Part shown: positions 38,088 to 47,423 of the stretch, one piece after another
Position numbering within the stretch: the first letter of the stretch is position 1
Layout of the letters: each line of letters begins with the position of its first letter
NCBI GenBank assembly: GCA_900318035.1
Contig: ONJC01000002.1
Span: forward strand, 62,001 to 126,000
DNA length: 64,000 nucleotides
Direction of reading: 5' to 3'
Source of the DNA: an uncultured Methanobrevibacter sp.
GTDB taxonomy: Archaea; Methanobacteriota; Methanobacteria; Methanobacteriales; Methanobacteriaceae
Made by a program: the position numbers and the translations under genes
Notes under the pieces: generated by a model
The model's database searches: none
What the model was told of the DNA's origin: nothing
The model's input: only the letters and a program-made list of their open reading frames with translations

Positions 38088-38528
38088 ATGAAAAGGGACC
38101 ATATGATTATAATGGCGCTGGTTGTAATCCTGGCGGTGATTCTGGCCGGAATGGGATATATGCTGATCGGCCATCCGGACGCTCCAAAAAAGGCTGAAAA
38201 CAATACCACCCATCTCAACACCACCACCAAGTTAAACAATACGACCGTTAAAGACACTGCACCTGAAAAGAGTGAAAGTGAATCCGAAAGCTCTCAAAAT
38301 TCTGAAAGCGGACAGTACGGATATTGTGCGATTTGCGGCAGGGCTTTAAGCTATTCCGAGGCAAATCACGAAATTACCCAGGGAAAAGTCTGTATAGACT
38401 GTGCCAACAACCCAGATTATCAGACCGGTGAAGGGGCGGATTACGCCAACAGAAAGCTGTATGAAGCATATCCGGATGAATATGAATGGATGTATGAGAA
38501 TGATGCCGCAGACAAAAGCAACCGATAG
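38088..38528 (+). CDS. Membrane-anchored protein with zinc-ribbon-like domain
   Basis: The protein has 146 residues; GGTGATT is 4 bases before the ATG. MKRDH and one hydrophobic helix (6-27) make an N-in anchor, so the rest should lie outside the cell. Residues 35-82 are a Asn/Thr/Ser/Glu-rich linker. Residues about 84-112 have two Cys pairs (CAIC and CIDC), the pattern of a treble-clef or zinc ribbon. The tail is acidic and aromatic (EYEWMYEN). A zinc site on the outside is unusual but possible. It is convergent with the helicase gene downstream. Function unknown. Confidence 0.7.
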   Translation: MKRDHMIIMALVVILAVILAGMGYMLIGHPDAPKKAENNTTHLNTTTKLNNTTVKDTAPEKSESESESSQNSESGQYGYCAICGRALSYSEANHEITQGKVCIDCANNPDYQTGEGADYANRKLYEAYPDEYEWMYENDAADKSNR

Positions 38529-38640
38529 CTATACTGCAGCGGCTCATAAACGGCCGTAAAAGGCTACACCCCCTAAAAGCTCAAATTTCATGATTATATG
38601 CGGTTTAAATGGCCGGCGAATAATCATTTTTCTTATTTTT

Positions 38641-41598
38641 TTAGTCATTTACAAAGTATGAGTAAATCTCGTCTGTGACCTCATCTTCAATGCGGAACTT
38701 GAAATTGACGATTGGATGGCTTTTACCGTCTATGGTTCTGTAAACCTGTTTATAGGTCAATGGCGTGAGTTTGCCTATATAATAAAATTCTATCCCCTCA
38801 TCGTTGCTTTTCTGAATGAAGAGCTGTGCGTCAACGCCATTGTAGTTAATCAGCGGCTCCAGTTCAGGCGAGGAGGTTTTCCTGTTGTTTCTGCTCATCC
38901 AGTTGAAGGTCTGCTTGTTAATGAAGTGATCCTCATAGTTTATGGTCTCGGAGATGTCCTCGGCCTTGTTGTAGGTTACGAATATCGGACAGGTATCGTA
39001 TTTGATTTTGTATCCTCCGATGTTCTGGCCGTTCATGAACCGCTCCCAGTTTAAAAGCCTTAAAACATCCTCCCTTGAGTATTTCTCATACAGCCTGAAC
39101 GGCTTTTCATCACCGTAAACAGTTTCATATTTGAAAAGCCCGTATCTCACGGCATCCTCCAGATGTTTGAGATAAGAAGAATTTGCCAGACTGGCCTTGA
39201 ACTTATCTGAAATTTTGAATCTGTAGTCTTTATTGTTTTTTAACTCATCATAGACGTTTTTGTCAAACTCAAAGAATATGTTTTCATAATCCGAAAAATC
39301 CTTTGATATGAAGCTTGTTACGGTATTTGCCTGATAGTCATCTGACGTTTCCTTTCTGTAGAAATTGGCACTTAAAACGTTTATTGCACTTTTAATTGAC
39401 TCGAACTGGTTTTCAAGACCGTATCTTTCACCCAGGTAATTTTCAACCTGGCTGACTGTAAAATAGCTGTTGAACCTGAGACATCCCAAAATCACCAGTT
39501 CATGAGGCCTTATTCCCTTGACGAGCTTTTTTGAAATGAACTTCAAAGATGCGTTCTGCCATCCGTCCAGGCTGCTTTTATAGTCGCCGTCCACATAGTC
39601 AAGAAACATGTCATAGGTGTCGAATTTATTATGGTTTAGAATAAGTTCCGGATTGAATTCCGCATTGACGGCGAAGTCATATAACAGGGGAATGCGTCCC
39701 AGCTTGTATTTCAGATTGTTGTACTTTTCCTTAAAGAGCGCCACCTTTGAAAATGAGGTGTTGTTTATAGACTCATATATGCGCCTTCTTGAAATCTCAT
39801 CGAAGTTGATTGAGGACGCTCCCGGAATTATTCGGTTTCCCTCAATGAGGTATTTTCTGATTCTGTCCTTGTCATAAGTCCTGTCGCCTGAAAGCGCTAT
39901 CGGAATCATGAAGTTGTTTTTGTAGTTTCCGATAAAGTCAAGAATTACCACATACTCCTTGTTTTTGTATTTCCTCAAGCCCCTTCCGAGCTGCTGTATG
40001 AAGATGATTGGAGACTCGGTCGGTCTGACAAGAAGCACCTGGTTGATTTCTGGAATGTCAACCCCCTCATTGAAGATGTCCACGGTGAAGATGAATTCCA
40101 GCCTGTCTGTGTTTTCATCGTTTGTAAGCCTGTCGATTGCCTCAAGCCTTGCCTCCTGTGAGTCGTCACCTGTAAGGACGGCTGATTTATATCCCCTTCT
40201 GTTGAACTTCTCTGATAAAAGCTCCGCCTCCCGCTTTCTTGAGCAGAAAACCAGAGCCTTTCTCCTATCACCCGAATATCCGTAAAACTCGGCCTTTTCT
40301 ATGAGATAGTCGACCCGCTTGTCAGATGCCAGAAGATTGAAGTCTGTAAAGTCATCATCGATTGTGTTATCCTCAAACTCAACGTCCGTGATTCCGAAAT
40401 AGTGAAACGGACACAAAAGATCCTCTTCCATGGCCTCCTGCAGCCTGATTTCATGAGCGATGTTGTTGTCGAAAAGCTCATAGATGTTAAAGCCATCTGT
40501 ACGCTCAGGCGATGCGGTCATTCCCAGCCAGAACTTCGGCGTGAAATATCTGAAAATCTTCTGATAGCTTAAAGCCCCTGCCTTGTGGACCTCGTCGATT
40601 ATGATGTAGTCAAAATGGTCTTCGGCATACCTTTTATGGATTTCCTCCTTGGACATTGTCTGTATGGTGGCAAACACGTAATCCCTATCGAACTGTTTGG
40701 AGTTTCCCGAAACAAGACCAAACTTTTCCGGGTCCTTGAAAACGTTTCTGTATGCATCTATTGACTGTTTTGCAATCTGTTCACGGTGAACCAGAAACAG
40801 AAACCTTTTCGGACTGAAATCCTTGACCGCAAAGGCGGACGCATAGGTCTTTCCGGTACCTGTTGCAGACACCAGAATTGCCCTGTTCTCGCCCCGCTTT
40901 ATGAGACCTCTCAGGTTTTTTAGAAAATCCTCCTGCATGACATTTGGAGTAAGGTCCTTGATTTCCTTTTCTTTAAGCTCATCTGTAAGCTCCCGTATAT
41001 GGCGGAAGTTCTTGTTGTCATTGTAAATCTTTTCATATGCAGGCAGCGCCTCTTCCAGAGAGTCTGCCGCATCCCACAGCTGGCTGAATTCCCTTTTGAT
41101 TGATGAAAGCATTTCACCCTCTTCAAGGGAGGTGAACTCGACGTTCCACTCCTTGTTGACGGTCAGGGCATTCATGGTGAGATTGGAGCTTCCCACAATC
41201 GCTTTTGAGACATTGTCCTTTGTAAAGACATACCCCTTGGTGTGGAAACCCTCATTTTCCTGGGAATACATCCGAACCTCAATGTTTGAAAATTCCTGAA
41301 GCTTTCTCAATGCATTGGGTTCAGTAAAATAGAGATAGTCTGTGGTTAAAATCCTGCCTTTGATGTTATTTTGCTCAAGGCGTCTGAAATCCTCCAGAAG
41401 ATACATCAGGCCGCTTTCAGTGATGAAGGCCGAAGACATGATAAACTCGTCACACCCCCGAAGCTCATCGATGATGGAGTTTACCACCTTGTTTTTGGAA
41501 TCGTTGTAGATGAGTCTTGGCCTGAAATCCAGACTGGAGTTTGAATGCTGGTCAATGAAAGCTGTCTTTGCTCCATTTAAGATTTCATCAGGGTTCAT
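38641..41598 (-). CDS. PLD-nuclease/superfamily II helicase/DUF3427 protein
   Basis: The protein has 985 residues. Residues 1-180 are a phospholipase-D-type nuclease-like domain with one HxK motif (HTK at 119-121) and GSSN at 136-139. Residues 220-600 are an SF2 helicase/translocase core: Walker A ATGTGKT (245-251), DEVH (335-338), TASPERTDG and motif VI QQLGRGLRK. The C-terminal part matches the DUF3427 family (YSREDVLRLLNWE, CPIFVTYNK). Such proteins are known from mobile and defence-rich regions and are thought to act on nucleic acids; the exact role is not established. The gene starts 2 bases after the NUDIX gene stop, so they are co-transcribed and probably translationally coupled. Confidence 0.88.
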   Translation of the reverse strand: MNPDEILNGAKTAFIDQHSNSSLDFRPRLIYNDSKNKVVNSIIDELRGCDEFIMSSAFITESGLMYLLEDFRRLEQNNIKGRILTTDYLYFTEPNALRKLQEFSNIEVRMYSQENEGFHTKGYVFTKDNVSKAIVGSSNLTMNALTVNKEWNVEFTSLEEGEMLSSIKREFSQLWDAADSLEEALPAYEKIYNDNKNFRHIRELTDELKEKEIKDLTPNVMQEDFLKNLRGLIKRGENRAILVSATGTGKTYASAFAVKDFSPKRFLFLVHREQIAKQSIDAYRNVFKDPEKFGLVSGNSKQFDRDYVFATIQTMSKEEIHKRYAEDHFDYIIIDEVHKAGALSYQKIFRYFTPKFWLGMTASPERTDGFNIYELFDNNIAHEIRLQEAMEEDLLCPFHYFGITDVEFEDNTIDDDFTDFNLLASDKRVDYLIEKAEFYGYSGDRRKALVFCSRKREAELLSEKFNRRGYKSAVLTGDDSQEARLEAIDRLTNDENTDRLEFIFTVDIFNEGVDIPEINQVLLVRPTESPIIFIQQLGRGLRKYKNKEYVVILDFIGNYKNNFMIPIALSGDRTYDKDRIRKYLIEGNRIIPGASSINFDEISRRRIYESINNTSFSKVALFKEKYNNLKYKLGRIPLLYDFAVNAEFNPELILNHNKFDTYDMFLDYVDGDYKSSLDGWQNASLKFISKKLVKGIRPHELVILGCLRFNSYFTVSQVENYLGERYGLENQFESIKSAINVLSANFYRKETSDDYQANTVTSFISKDFSDYENIFFEFDKNVYDELKNNKDYRFKISDKFKASLANSSYLKHLEDAVRYGLFKYETVYGDEKPFRLYEKYSREDVLRLLNWERFMNGQNIGGYKIKYDTCPIFVTYNKAEDISETINYEDHFINKQTFNWMSRNNRKTSSPELEPLINYNGVDAQLFIQKSNDEGIEFYYIGKLTPLTYKQVYRTIDGKSHPIVNFKFRIEDEVTDEIYSYFVND

Positions 41599-41600
41599 TT

Positions 41601-41993
41601 CTAATCATCCATGGTCTTTTTAAGATAATCTATAATCTGCAAGTCGGCAGGAATCCAGTTGACGCTGTCAAGCTCTTCTCTTGTAAGCCATCTGGCGTCG
41701 TTGTGCTCGAGAAGCCTTGGAGTGCCTTCAGTGATGACAGCCTCAAAACAGGCCATTTTCAGATAAAAAGTAGGATACTGGTATTCGAGGTTCAATGCGA
41801 ATTTAGTCGGCTTGATAGTGCAGTCCAACTCTTCTTTAATTTCTCTTATGAGAGCCTCTTTTTGTGATTCGCCAGCTTCAATTTTACCGCCAGGAAACTC
41901 CCACATGTTGATGAACTCACCATAGCCTCTCTTTGTGGCCAGAATTTTGTTTTCCTTTTTGATAATGGCTGCCACGACATTTAATGTTTTCAT
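41601..41993 (-). CDS. NUDIX hydrolase, MutT/NudG-like
   Basis: The protein has 130 residues, a normal size for MutT-type pyrophosphohydrolases. The NUDIX box is complete: GGKIEAGE followed by REIKEEL (residues 36-56 region), giving the Glu residues that hold the metal. The preceding WEFPGG and the late WLTREEL segment are also family-typical. It likely hydrolyses a (d)NTP or an oxidised or modified nucleotide; the substrate is unknown. Upstream, a TATA box sits about 28 bases from the ATG with no ribosome binding site, consistent with a leaderless mRNA for the NUDIX-helicase operon. Genes for DUF3427 helicases are often seen next to MutT-like hydrolases (from memory), so the pair may work together. 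Confidence 0.88.
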   Translation of the reverse strand: MKTLNVVAAIIKKENKILATKRGYGEFINMWEFPGGKIEAGESQKEALIREIKEELDCTIKPTKFALNLEYQYPTFYLKMACFEAVITEGTPRLLEHNDARWLTREELDSVNWIPADLQIIDYLKKTMDD

Positions 41994-42016
41994 GTTTTAT
42001 TATTTGGCAGCTTACG

Positions 42017-42025
42017 TTATATAGT
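42017..42025 (-). promoter_or_regulatory. TATA box of the NUDIX-helicase operon
   Basis: CTATATAAC on the minus strand, centred about 28 bases before the ATG at 41993. The spacing fits leaderless transcription. Confidence 0.5.
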
Positions 42026-42086
42026 TTAATGAAAAAATATTAGTAAAATAGCTTAATAAAAAAAAGAATGTAATCCGAGGATTACA

Positions 42087-42869
42087 TTAATAAGAAGTCA
42101 ATAAACAACCTCCCAGATATCTTGCAGAATATCCGCTCCTTCTAGCCTCGAAAGATATCCATGGGAAACAAAAATGTTCACCAGTATCATAGTCATACTT
42201 ACCGACATAATAAAAATCGGCGAATACTCTCATTTTAACAGTTTTATATTTTTTAACAGTCTTTTTTAAATATGCATAATGATTACCGTAATACCATTCG
42301 TGGTCATATTTTTTCCATCCCCTACTGTAATAGTTTTTTAAATTAGCGGTTTTGGTAATATACGGAAAATCCAGTCTTTCATAACGAACCTTTTTATAAA
42401 TAGTATGTTTTTTAACCAATATTTTTACTTTTTCTAAATTTTTGGTTTTTATAGTAAAATCAAAACCCCAATCAAGAAAAGTTTGTTTTTTACCTGCCTT
42501 TATAGCTCTTTTTACCATTTTATAGTAGTAATCTGGAAGTGTGAAAGTATATCCATTCTTATAGAAAGTATGTCCATTTGAAACGCTTACCGAAGTGGAT
42601 AAAACATTATCTGAGGAATTGGTACTTAATGCTAAAACTTCATCGGAAGAGCTTTCGCTAATGGATAAATTGTCCGCATCATTTGAATTTTCCTGACTTA
42701 AAGTGTCCGCCTCTTCAGGAGCATTCAAAGTATCGGAGACATTTGTATCTTCAACAGCGTTTAAACAGTCAGTTGAATTTGAATCATCAGCGGCCGATAC
42801 AGATCCTAAAGAGAAGCATACTGCAAATATTGCTAAAGCAACTAGAATGAAAAATTTATTTTTATTCAT
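42087..42869 (-). CDS. Small secreted protein with Tyr/Lys-rich C-terminal domain
   Basis: The protein has 260 residues. I start at the ATG at 42869 (MNKNKFFILVALAIFAVCF), which gives a standard signal peptide; there is no ribosome binding site, and a TATA-like TATTTAATA about 27 bases upstream suggests a leaderless mRNA. Residues 26-95 are an acidic Ser/Asn/Asp linker. Residues 100-260 are a compact Tyr/Lys-rich domain beginning NGYTFTLPDYYYKMVKRAI, followed by beta-rich sequence (VKMRVFADFYYVGKY). The first motif recurs in the proteins at 47424, 51325 and 55957. Function unknown. Confidence 0.72.
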   Translation of the reverse strand: MNKNKFFILVALAIFAVCFSLGSVSAADDSNSTDCLNAVEDTNVSDTLNAPEEADTLSQENSNDADNLSISESSSDEVLALSTNSSDNVLSTSVSVSNGHTFYKNGYTFTLPDYYYKMVKRAIKAGKKQTFLDWGFDFTIKTKNLEKVKILVKKHTIYKKVRYERLDFPYITKTANLKNYYSRGWKKYDHEWYYGNHYAYLKKTVKKYKTVKMRVFADFYYVGKYDYDTGEHFCFPWISFEARRSGYSARYLGGCLLTSY

Positions 42870-42936
42870 AATATAATGTATGTTTATTAACATATTAAAT
42901 ACTTTATTAAATTATGTTGAATAGTTTTAGAATGAA

Positions 42937-43356
42937 TTAATTCATTTGATCCCAGTACCCCTCTCTACTGTCAGGATTATACCTTCTTACATAGTCATGG
43001 CCGTCTTCAGTCTTTACAGGCTGGTCATGCAAATAAGCCCAAGTACCTTCATTTTTATTAGATTCATCCCACATTTCAACATATTCATCGGAACCGAATT
43101 CCGGTTCGGAACCACTGCCGGAAGATTCACTATTGGCTGATGAATCTGAAACGCTTGAAGAATCTTCACTGCCTGATGAATCACTTGAATTCAAAGTAGC
43201 GTTTACAGTACCATTGGTCATGTTTGATGTTGCATTTGTAGTGTTGTTTACAGCAACATGACCTGAATTATTTGAATACATCATTGCACCCAATATCCCT
43301 GCAAGAGCTATGCATACAATGACCAATATAATTATTATAACTTTTTTCGAATCCAT
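42937..43356 (-). CDS. N-terminally anchored small protein of the MDSKK type
   Basis: The protein has 139 residues. AGGGGGAT precedes the ATG. MDSKK plus one hydrophobic helix (6-27) is an uncleaved anchor. A Ser/Asn/Thr-rich linker follows, then a conserved-looking acidic and aromatic tail (residues 90-139, with MWDESNKNEGTWAYLHDQP and REGYWDQMN). The same head occurs at 48697-49389 (MDSKK) and 50707-51309 (METKN). The gene begins only 22 bases after the McrC-like stop, so it may be transcribed with that pair; whether it has anything to do with restriction is unknown. Confidence 0.7.
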   Translation of the reverse strand: MDSKKVIIIILVIVCIALAGILGAMMYSNNSGHVAVNNTTNATSNMTNGTVNATLNSSDSSGSEDSSSVSDSSANSESSGSGSEPEFGSDEYVEMWDESNKNEGTWAYLHDQPVKTEDGHDYVRRYNPDSREGYWDQMN

Positions 43357-43378
43357 AATATCCCCCTAAAATTTTACA

Positions 43379-45262
43379 TTAATAATTCACACTAGAGTAT
43401 TCCAAATTAATCAATCCATGATAATATAGGAGTGTCTTAAGCACATCCTTAATGAAAACTTCCAGATTGTCCTCTTCGACATCATCATTTCCCGGAGTCA
43501 GTGAAAATGCTCCAACAGACGGGATTACCATATCCGATTCGTTGAATCTTCGGGTTATGTTTCCCGGATACAGCACATAAGACCCCTCGGTTTTTAAGAT
43601 TGAATCCTTATAGGTGTGCATCTTATAAATGTCACCGTCTTTGAAAATATAATCCTTTTCCTCCTGTGAATCTCTTCTGTCAATTTCCTCATCCAACTCA
43701 TCATCTGAGGTTTTATCGATTTTTGAGTAGAAATCTGATATTTCAAGTTCGGATCTGTATTTTGCATCGAAATGAATATAGTGAGTTTCACCGCCGACAG
43801 TAACCAGCAGAGTGTAGTCCGGGCGGAATGCAAGGGAATATGACCTGTATTGGGAGTTTTCTGAAAATCTCAAATTATAAAACAAGTCTATCTCAATTTC
43901 ATGGCCTTTCAGGATTAGTTTAAAGTGCTTTGCAGATTCAACACCTCTTTTAATTCCTATTGACCAGTTGCCCCTGTTGATTATGAAAACATCCTCAAAA
44001 TTGATTTTTTTAATACTTAAATCATTTAAAACTTTCAATAGCTTGAAATAACACCAATATTCATATAATTCAGACAGTTTCTTTTCAAAACCCTTAAACT
44101 GATTGTTAACTTCATCCCAGCTCAATCTGAATGAGAATTCAAGCATTAAAAAGTAATGGAAAATTTCCCTGTATCCCTCCTTTTTCTGAAGGATCTGTGA
44201 GTTGAACGGGACATAATCCATTGATGAAATATGGTTGAAGAACTTGCTTGAGATATAATACTCGATTTCATCTCTAAAGTACAATAGCTTATCGTTAATG
44301 TAGCCTTCTGGAGAATTGGCGCTCAATTTTTCTATTAAGCTTTGAATAAGTTCTAAAAAGTATTTGAAAAATCTGTTTTCGGGAATGTCAATGATATCCT
44401 CATGTTTGACCTGCTCTATCTCATGAGGAAGATATCCATTTAATTTTCTGGAAATTTCCAAATCCGAATCTGTCTTGAACAGCTTATTCGACCTGGCAAT
44501 AATATTTTTCAAGGTATTCTGATTAACGTTTGAAGCAAGTGAAATCGGAACTGTTTCAACATGATTTTTAAGCTGAGAATGCAGGTTTTTGGACAGATAT
44601 TCAAATATTGACGGCAGATTATCCTGCCTGAAGAGATACTCCAAAAACATGAAGTCCTCATAAAATGTTTCCTTATCTCTGTAATCAAGTTCAAATTCCT
44701 GATACAGTGGAGAATTGACTTCAAAAATCAGACTTAATGCCTGTTGTGACAAATCGGCAATCATTGATGAGTACTGGTTGAAATAATCTATTTTTTTGGA
44801 CCTGACCTCAATTGGAATCCTAACAGATTCAACACCGTTTTTTCTAACGTCTAAAAATGACTTTCCAACATAGCTTCTGAAGTTTAGGGTTCCGGCTATC
44901 TTATACCTTTTATTGTCTCCCAAATCGAATCTGAATTGCCTGAAATGATTGTCATTCATTTTTGTTAAAGAATACAAGACATCGTATATTGCATTAACGT
45001 CATCCGATTCGAACAGTACCTGATATTCAGTCTCTTCCAAAAACATCAGATTTGCAAAATTAGAATCGGGATTTTGCCAATATTGAATTGGGGTCAGGTT
45101 ATCCGGCTCATCCACTAATGGAATATTGCTCAATGTTATTGAATCCGAAATGTTAATGTTGGATTCATTATCCGAATAATAATCAATCGAACTGACGCTT
45201 AAAACTCCCAAATCATTTGAATCAACATCAGTTAAATGGACAATAATATTCTGTTCAATCAT
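43379..45262 (-). CDS. mcrC: McrC-like restriction subunit (DUF2357 plus PD-(D/E)XK nuclease)
   Basis: The protein has 627 residues; AAGGAT precedes the ATG. The N-terminal 350 residues correspond to the DUF2357 region that docks on McrB-type rings. The C-terminal part has a PD-(D/E)XK nuclease core: FRPDYTLLV near residue 480 supplies the Asp, and FDAKYR near 496 supplies the Asp-x-Lys. The order and 9-base spacing after the McrB-like gene are as in McrBC-type, modification-dependent restriction systems, where the GTPase ring moves DNA and this subunit cuts. The target modification is unknown here. Confidence 0.85.
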   Translation of the reverse strand: MIEQNIIVHLTDVDSNDLGVLSVSSIDYYSDNESNINISDSITLSNIPLVDEPDNLTPIQYWQNPDSNFANLMFLEETEYQVLFESDDVNAIYDVLYSLTKMNDNHFRQFRFDLGDNKRYKIAGTLNFRSYVGKSFLDVRKNGVESVRIPIEVRSKKIDYFNQYSSMIADLSQQALSLIFEVNSPLYQEFELDYRDKETFYEDFMFLEYLFRQDNLPSIFEYLSKNLHSQLKNHVETVPISLASNVNQNTLKNIIARSNKLFKTDSDLEISRKLNGYLPHEIEQVKHEDIIDIPENRFFKYFLELIQSLIEKLSANSPEGYINDKLLYFRDEIEYYISSKFFNHISSMDYVPFNSQILQKKEGYREIFHYFLMLEFSFRLSWDEVNNQFKGFEKKLSELYEYWCYFKLLKVLNDLSIKKINFEDVFIINRGNWSIGIKRGVESAKHFKLILKGHEIEIDLFYNLRFSENSQYRSYSLAFRPDYTLLVTVGGETHYIHFDAKYRSELEISDFYSKIDKTSDDELDEEIDRRDSQEEKDYIFKDGDIYKMHTYKDSILKTEGSYVLYPGNITRRFNESDMVIPSVGAFSLTPGNDDVEEDNLEVFIKDVLKTLLYYHGLINLEYSSVNY

Positions 45263-45271
45263 TTTAAATCC

Positions 45272-47059
45272 TTAATTTATAAATGAAACATACCTTTGGT
45301 CTGACAATACTTTAGACATGCTTTGAAGCTTGACTGCTGAAGTGTAATATCTGCAATTGTCTCTGTTAATGTTGGCGTTTTTAGGATTTACATTTTCGTT
45401 TCTATCAACCAGACACATGTTGAATAAATTAGTTAAGACATTTCCGATAGCTTTTTCAGAGCCATGCAGTTTCGGAAGGATTTTCTGTTTGATTTGGGCA
45501 TCAAAATACCTCTCCCAGTTCTGCCAGTCATCAGGAGAGTTTTCATATCTCCATGCAACCACCATGAACCTTAAGATTTCATTGATTACCCTGAATCCGA
45601 AGTCGAATCCGGAACCCTGAAGGGATTCCTGAAATGCAGTTAGCTCCACAGCCAAAGTAAGCCATAAATTATCATCATTGAATGATATGTTAGTAAAAAT
45701 CTCCTTTAAATCCTGAATGTTAAGACTTGAAATGTCTGAATCAACCAATGGAGATTGCAGATAGTCAATATTGCCTTCAAAATCATTTGAATCAGGATCA
45801 GACACCATATACTCCCAGGCATGCAAGGTATCAAATTCAATCGTATTTGCCCTGTCCAAAACTTTTGGAGAAAACATGTAAGTAGTTTCATCAACATTAA
45901 CAGTGCCTATTATAAAAAGATTATCCGGAAGCTTTAAGGTCTTTTCTTCACCATACAGAGGAATTTCCTCGCCACTTTCAATCGCTGATAAAAAGTCTGC
46001 GAAATACCTTTCGACATGCGATAGGTTCATTTCATCCAAGATCAGGAAATACGGATTTTCAAGGTCTTCCTGAGCCTTTTTGATTAAATCATAAGCAGGA
46101 GTTGACTGATAATCTTCTGTGATTACATTATAATAACCTACAATGTTAGTGTTGTCCGTCCAGTTGGCTCCTACCGGAACTATTATGTATTTTGATTCGT
46201 TTAAAAGAGACTCCAATGATTCAATCTTTCGTGCTTTTGAACATTTCCAATTTGAGATAAAATCTTCAAAATCAAATTGGGTGATGTTTAATTCAACATC
46301 TACTTCTTTACCGTCATTTTCTTTTAAATAATCCTGCAACCTATTATTTTTTTTAAATGTAATTTTAGGAGTAATTCGAATTCTTGCAGATGATTTCATA
46401 CCATCAACCATAATATTACAACTAGAATAACCAGAATCAAAAGGATAATAATTAAAAATATTTTTATGTGCAAACCATTGTCTTTTTTCATAAGCAGATT
46501 GATTAGATTTTTGTTTTAGTAAAATTTTGCCATTAGGTTGAATATAATCTTTTGAAATAAAATCCTTTATATCATCACATAAAATCTTCAGTTCCGCAAA
46601 TCCATTTGGGTTTTGTTCATACAAGTTTTTAAAATGATCCTTAATTTCATCATTATCATAATATAATTGGACTAAAACTTTAATATTTCCTTTTGCTGGA
46701 ATCCCATCAACAAACATGTCAAATTTAGCTCCGCATTCATTGATTGGAATAATATCTGATAATTCTTCTTTAGGTAAAGTCCAACCATTATTTTCCCATG
46801 AAGAGTAATTAGTTTTAACTTTTAATGTGAAAAAACCGTCATCATCTACATTAGATTGCATTTGAATTAAGTCTCCTGAAATATACTGTGCGAATAATTG
46901 AGACAATTTAGTTTTTCCAGTTCCAGAATTTCCAGTTAAAATTTCAAAAGGCTTAACTTTTAAGGATAAAAGATAATTTTCTATTAACTCTTTTTCGAAG
47001 TAATATCCATTTGATATTAAATATTTATAAAATGATTCAACCTGTGATTTATTTGACAT
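45272..47059 (-). CDS. mcrB: McrB-like AAA+ NTPase with duplicated domain inserted in the motor
   Basis: The protein has 595 residues; an AGGT-type site precedes the ATG. Walker A is GNSGTGKT at 43-50, Walker B FLILDEMN at 338-345, then GTVNVDETT and KVLDRANTIEF (384-409), which are the McrB-family sensor and arginine-finger regions. Unlike E. coli McrB, which has its DNA-reading domain before the motor, about 230 residues (65-290) interrupt the AAA+ fold between Walker A and the next strand. This insert is a tandem duplication: LKVKTNYSSWENNGW (79-93) lines up with LKQKSNQSAYEKRQW (181-195), and MFVDG (115-119) with IMVDG (216-220). It probably recognises DNA (inference). Operon with the McrC-like gene. 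Confidence 0.85.
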   Translation of the reverse strand: MSNKSQVESFYKYLISNGYYFEKELIENYLLSLKVKPFEILTGNSGTGKTKLSQLFAQYISGDLIQMQSNVDDDGFFTLKVKTNYSSWENNGWTLPKEELSDIIPINECGAKFDMFVDGIPAKGNIKVLVQLYYDNDEIKDHFKNLYEQNPNGFAELKILCDDIKDFISKDYIQPNGKILLKQKSNQSAYEKRQWFAHKNIFNYYPFDSGYSSCNIMVDGMKSSARIRITPKITFKKNNRLQDYLKENDGKEVDVELNITQFDFEDFISNWKCSKARKIESLESLLNESKYIIVPVGANWTDNTNIVGYYNVITEDYQSTPAYDLIKKAQEDLENPYFLILDEMNLSHVERYFADFLSAIESGEEIPLYGEEKTLKLPDNLFIIGTVNVDETTYMFSPKVLDRANTIEFDTLHAWEYMVSDPDSNDFEGNIDYLQSPLVDSDISSLNIQDLKEIFTNISFNDDNLWLTLAVELTAFQESLQGSGFDFGFRVINEILRFMVVAWRYENSPDDWQNWERYFDAQIKQKILPKLHGSEKAIGNVLTNLFNMCLVDRNENVNPKNANINRDNCRYYTSAVKLQSMSKVLSDQRYVSFIN

Positions 47060-47423
47060 GATAAAAACCTACCAACTTTTACTAAATGACAACAATTTTA
47101 TGAAATGAAAGCAATTCTTCATAATTAATACAAGTTATATATAACAAGATATTAAAAAATGTCGATCGTTATCAAATGAAGAGGCCAATACTAACAATTA
47201 ATATATATTGTAAATCCGATGACATTAACGGCTAGAATTGGCAAATTCCAACTGAAAATTTATGTGGATATATATCCCCAAAAGAAAACAAGTCTAAAAA
47301 TCAAAATAGCTGCCGTTAATGTAAAAAACACAAAAATAAAATAAAAAACAAACCAAAACTGCAAAATTTAAGGAAGGTAATTGTAATTTAAACAAACTAC
47401 AATACCTCAAAACTAATTGAAAA
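47060..47423. other. Region upstream of the McrB-like gene
   Basis: 364 bases with no gene. It contains copy A of the ATTAACGG element and AT-rich DNA on both sides, and should include the McrB/McrC promoter. Confidence 0.5.
47222..47322 (+). repeat. ATTAACGG element, copy A
   Basis: 101 bases bounded by ACATTAACGGC and GCCGTTAATGT (11-base inverted ends, one base apart from perfect overall register) with a central GGATATATATCCCC. The AT-rich flank after the right end is also shared with the other copies. Confidence 0.8.
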
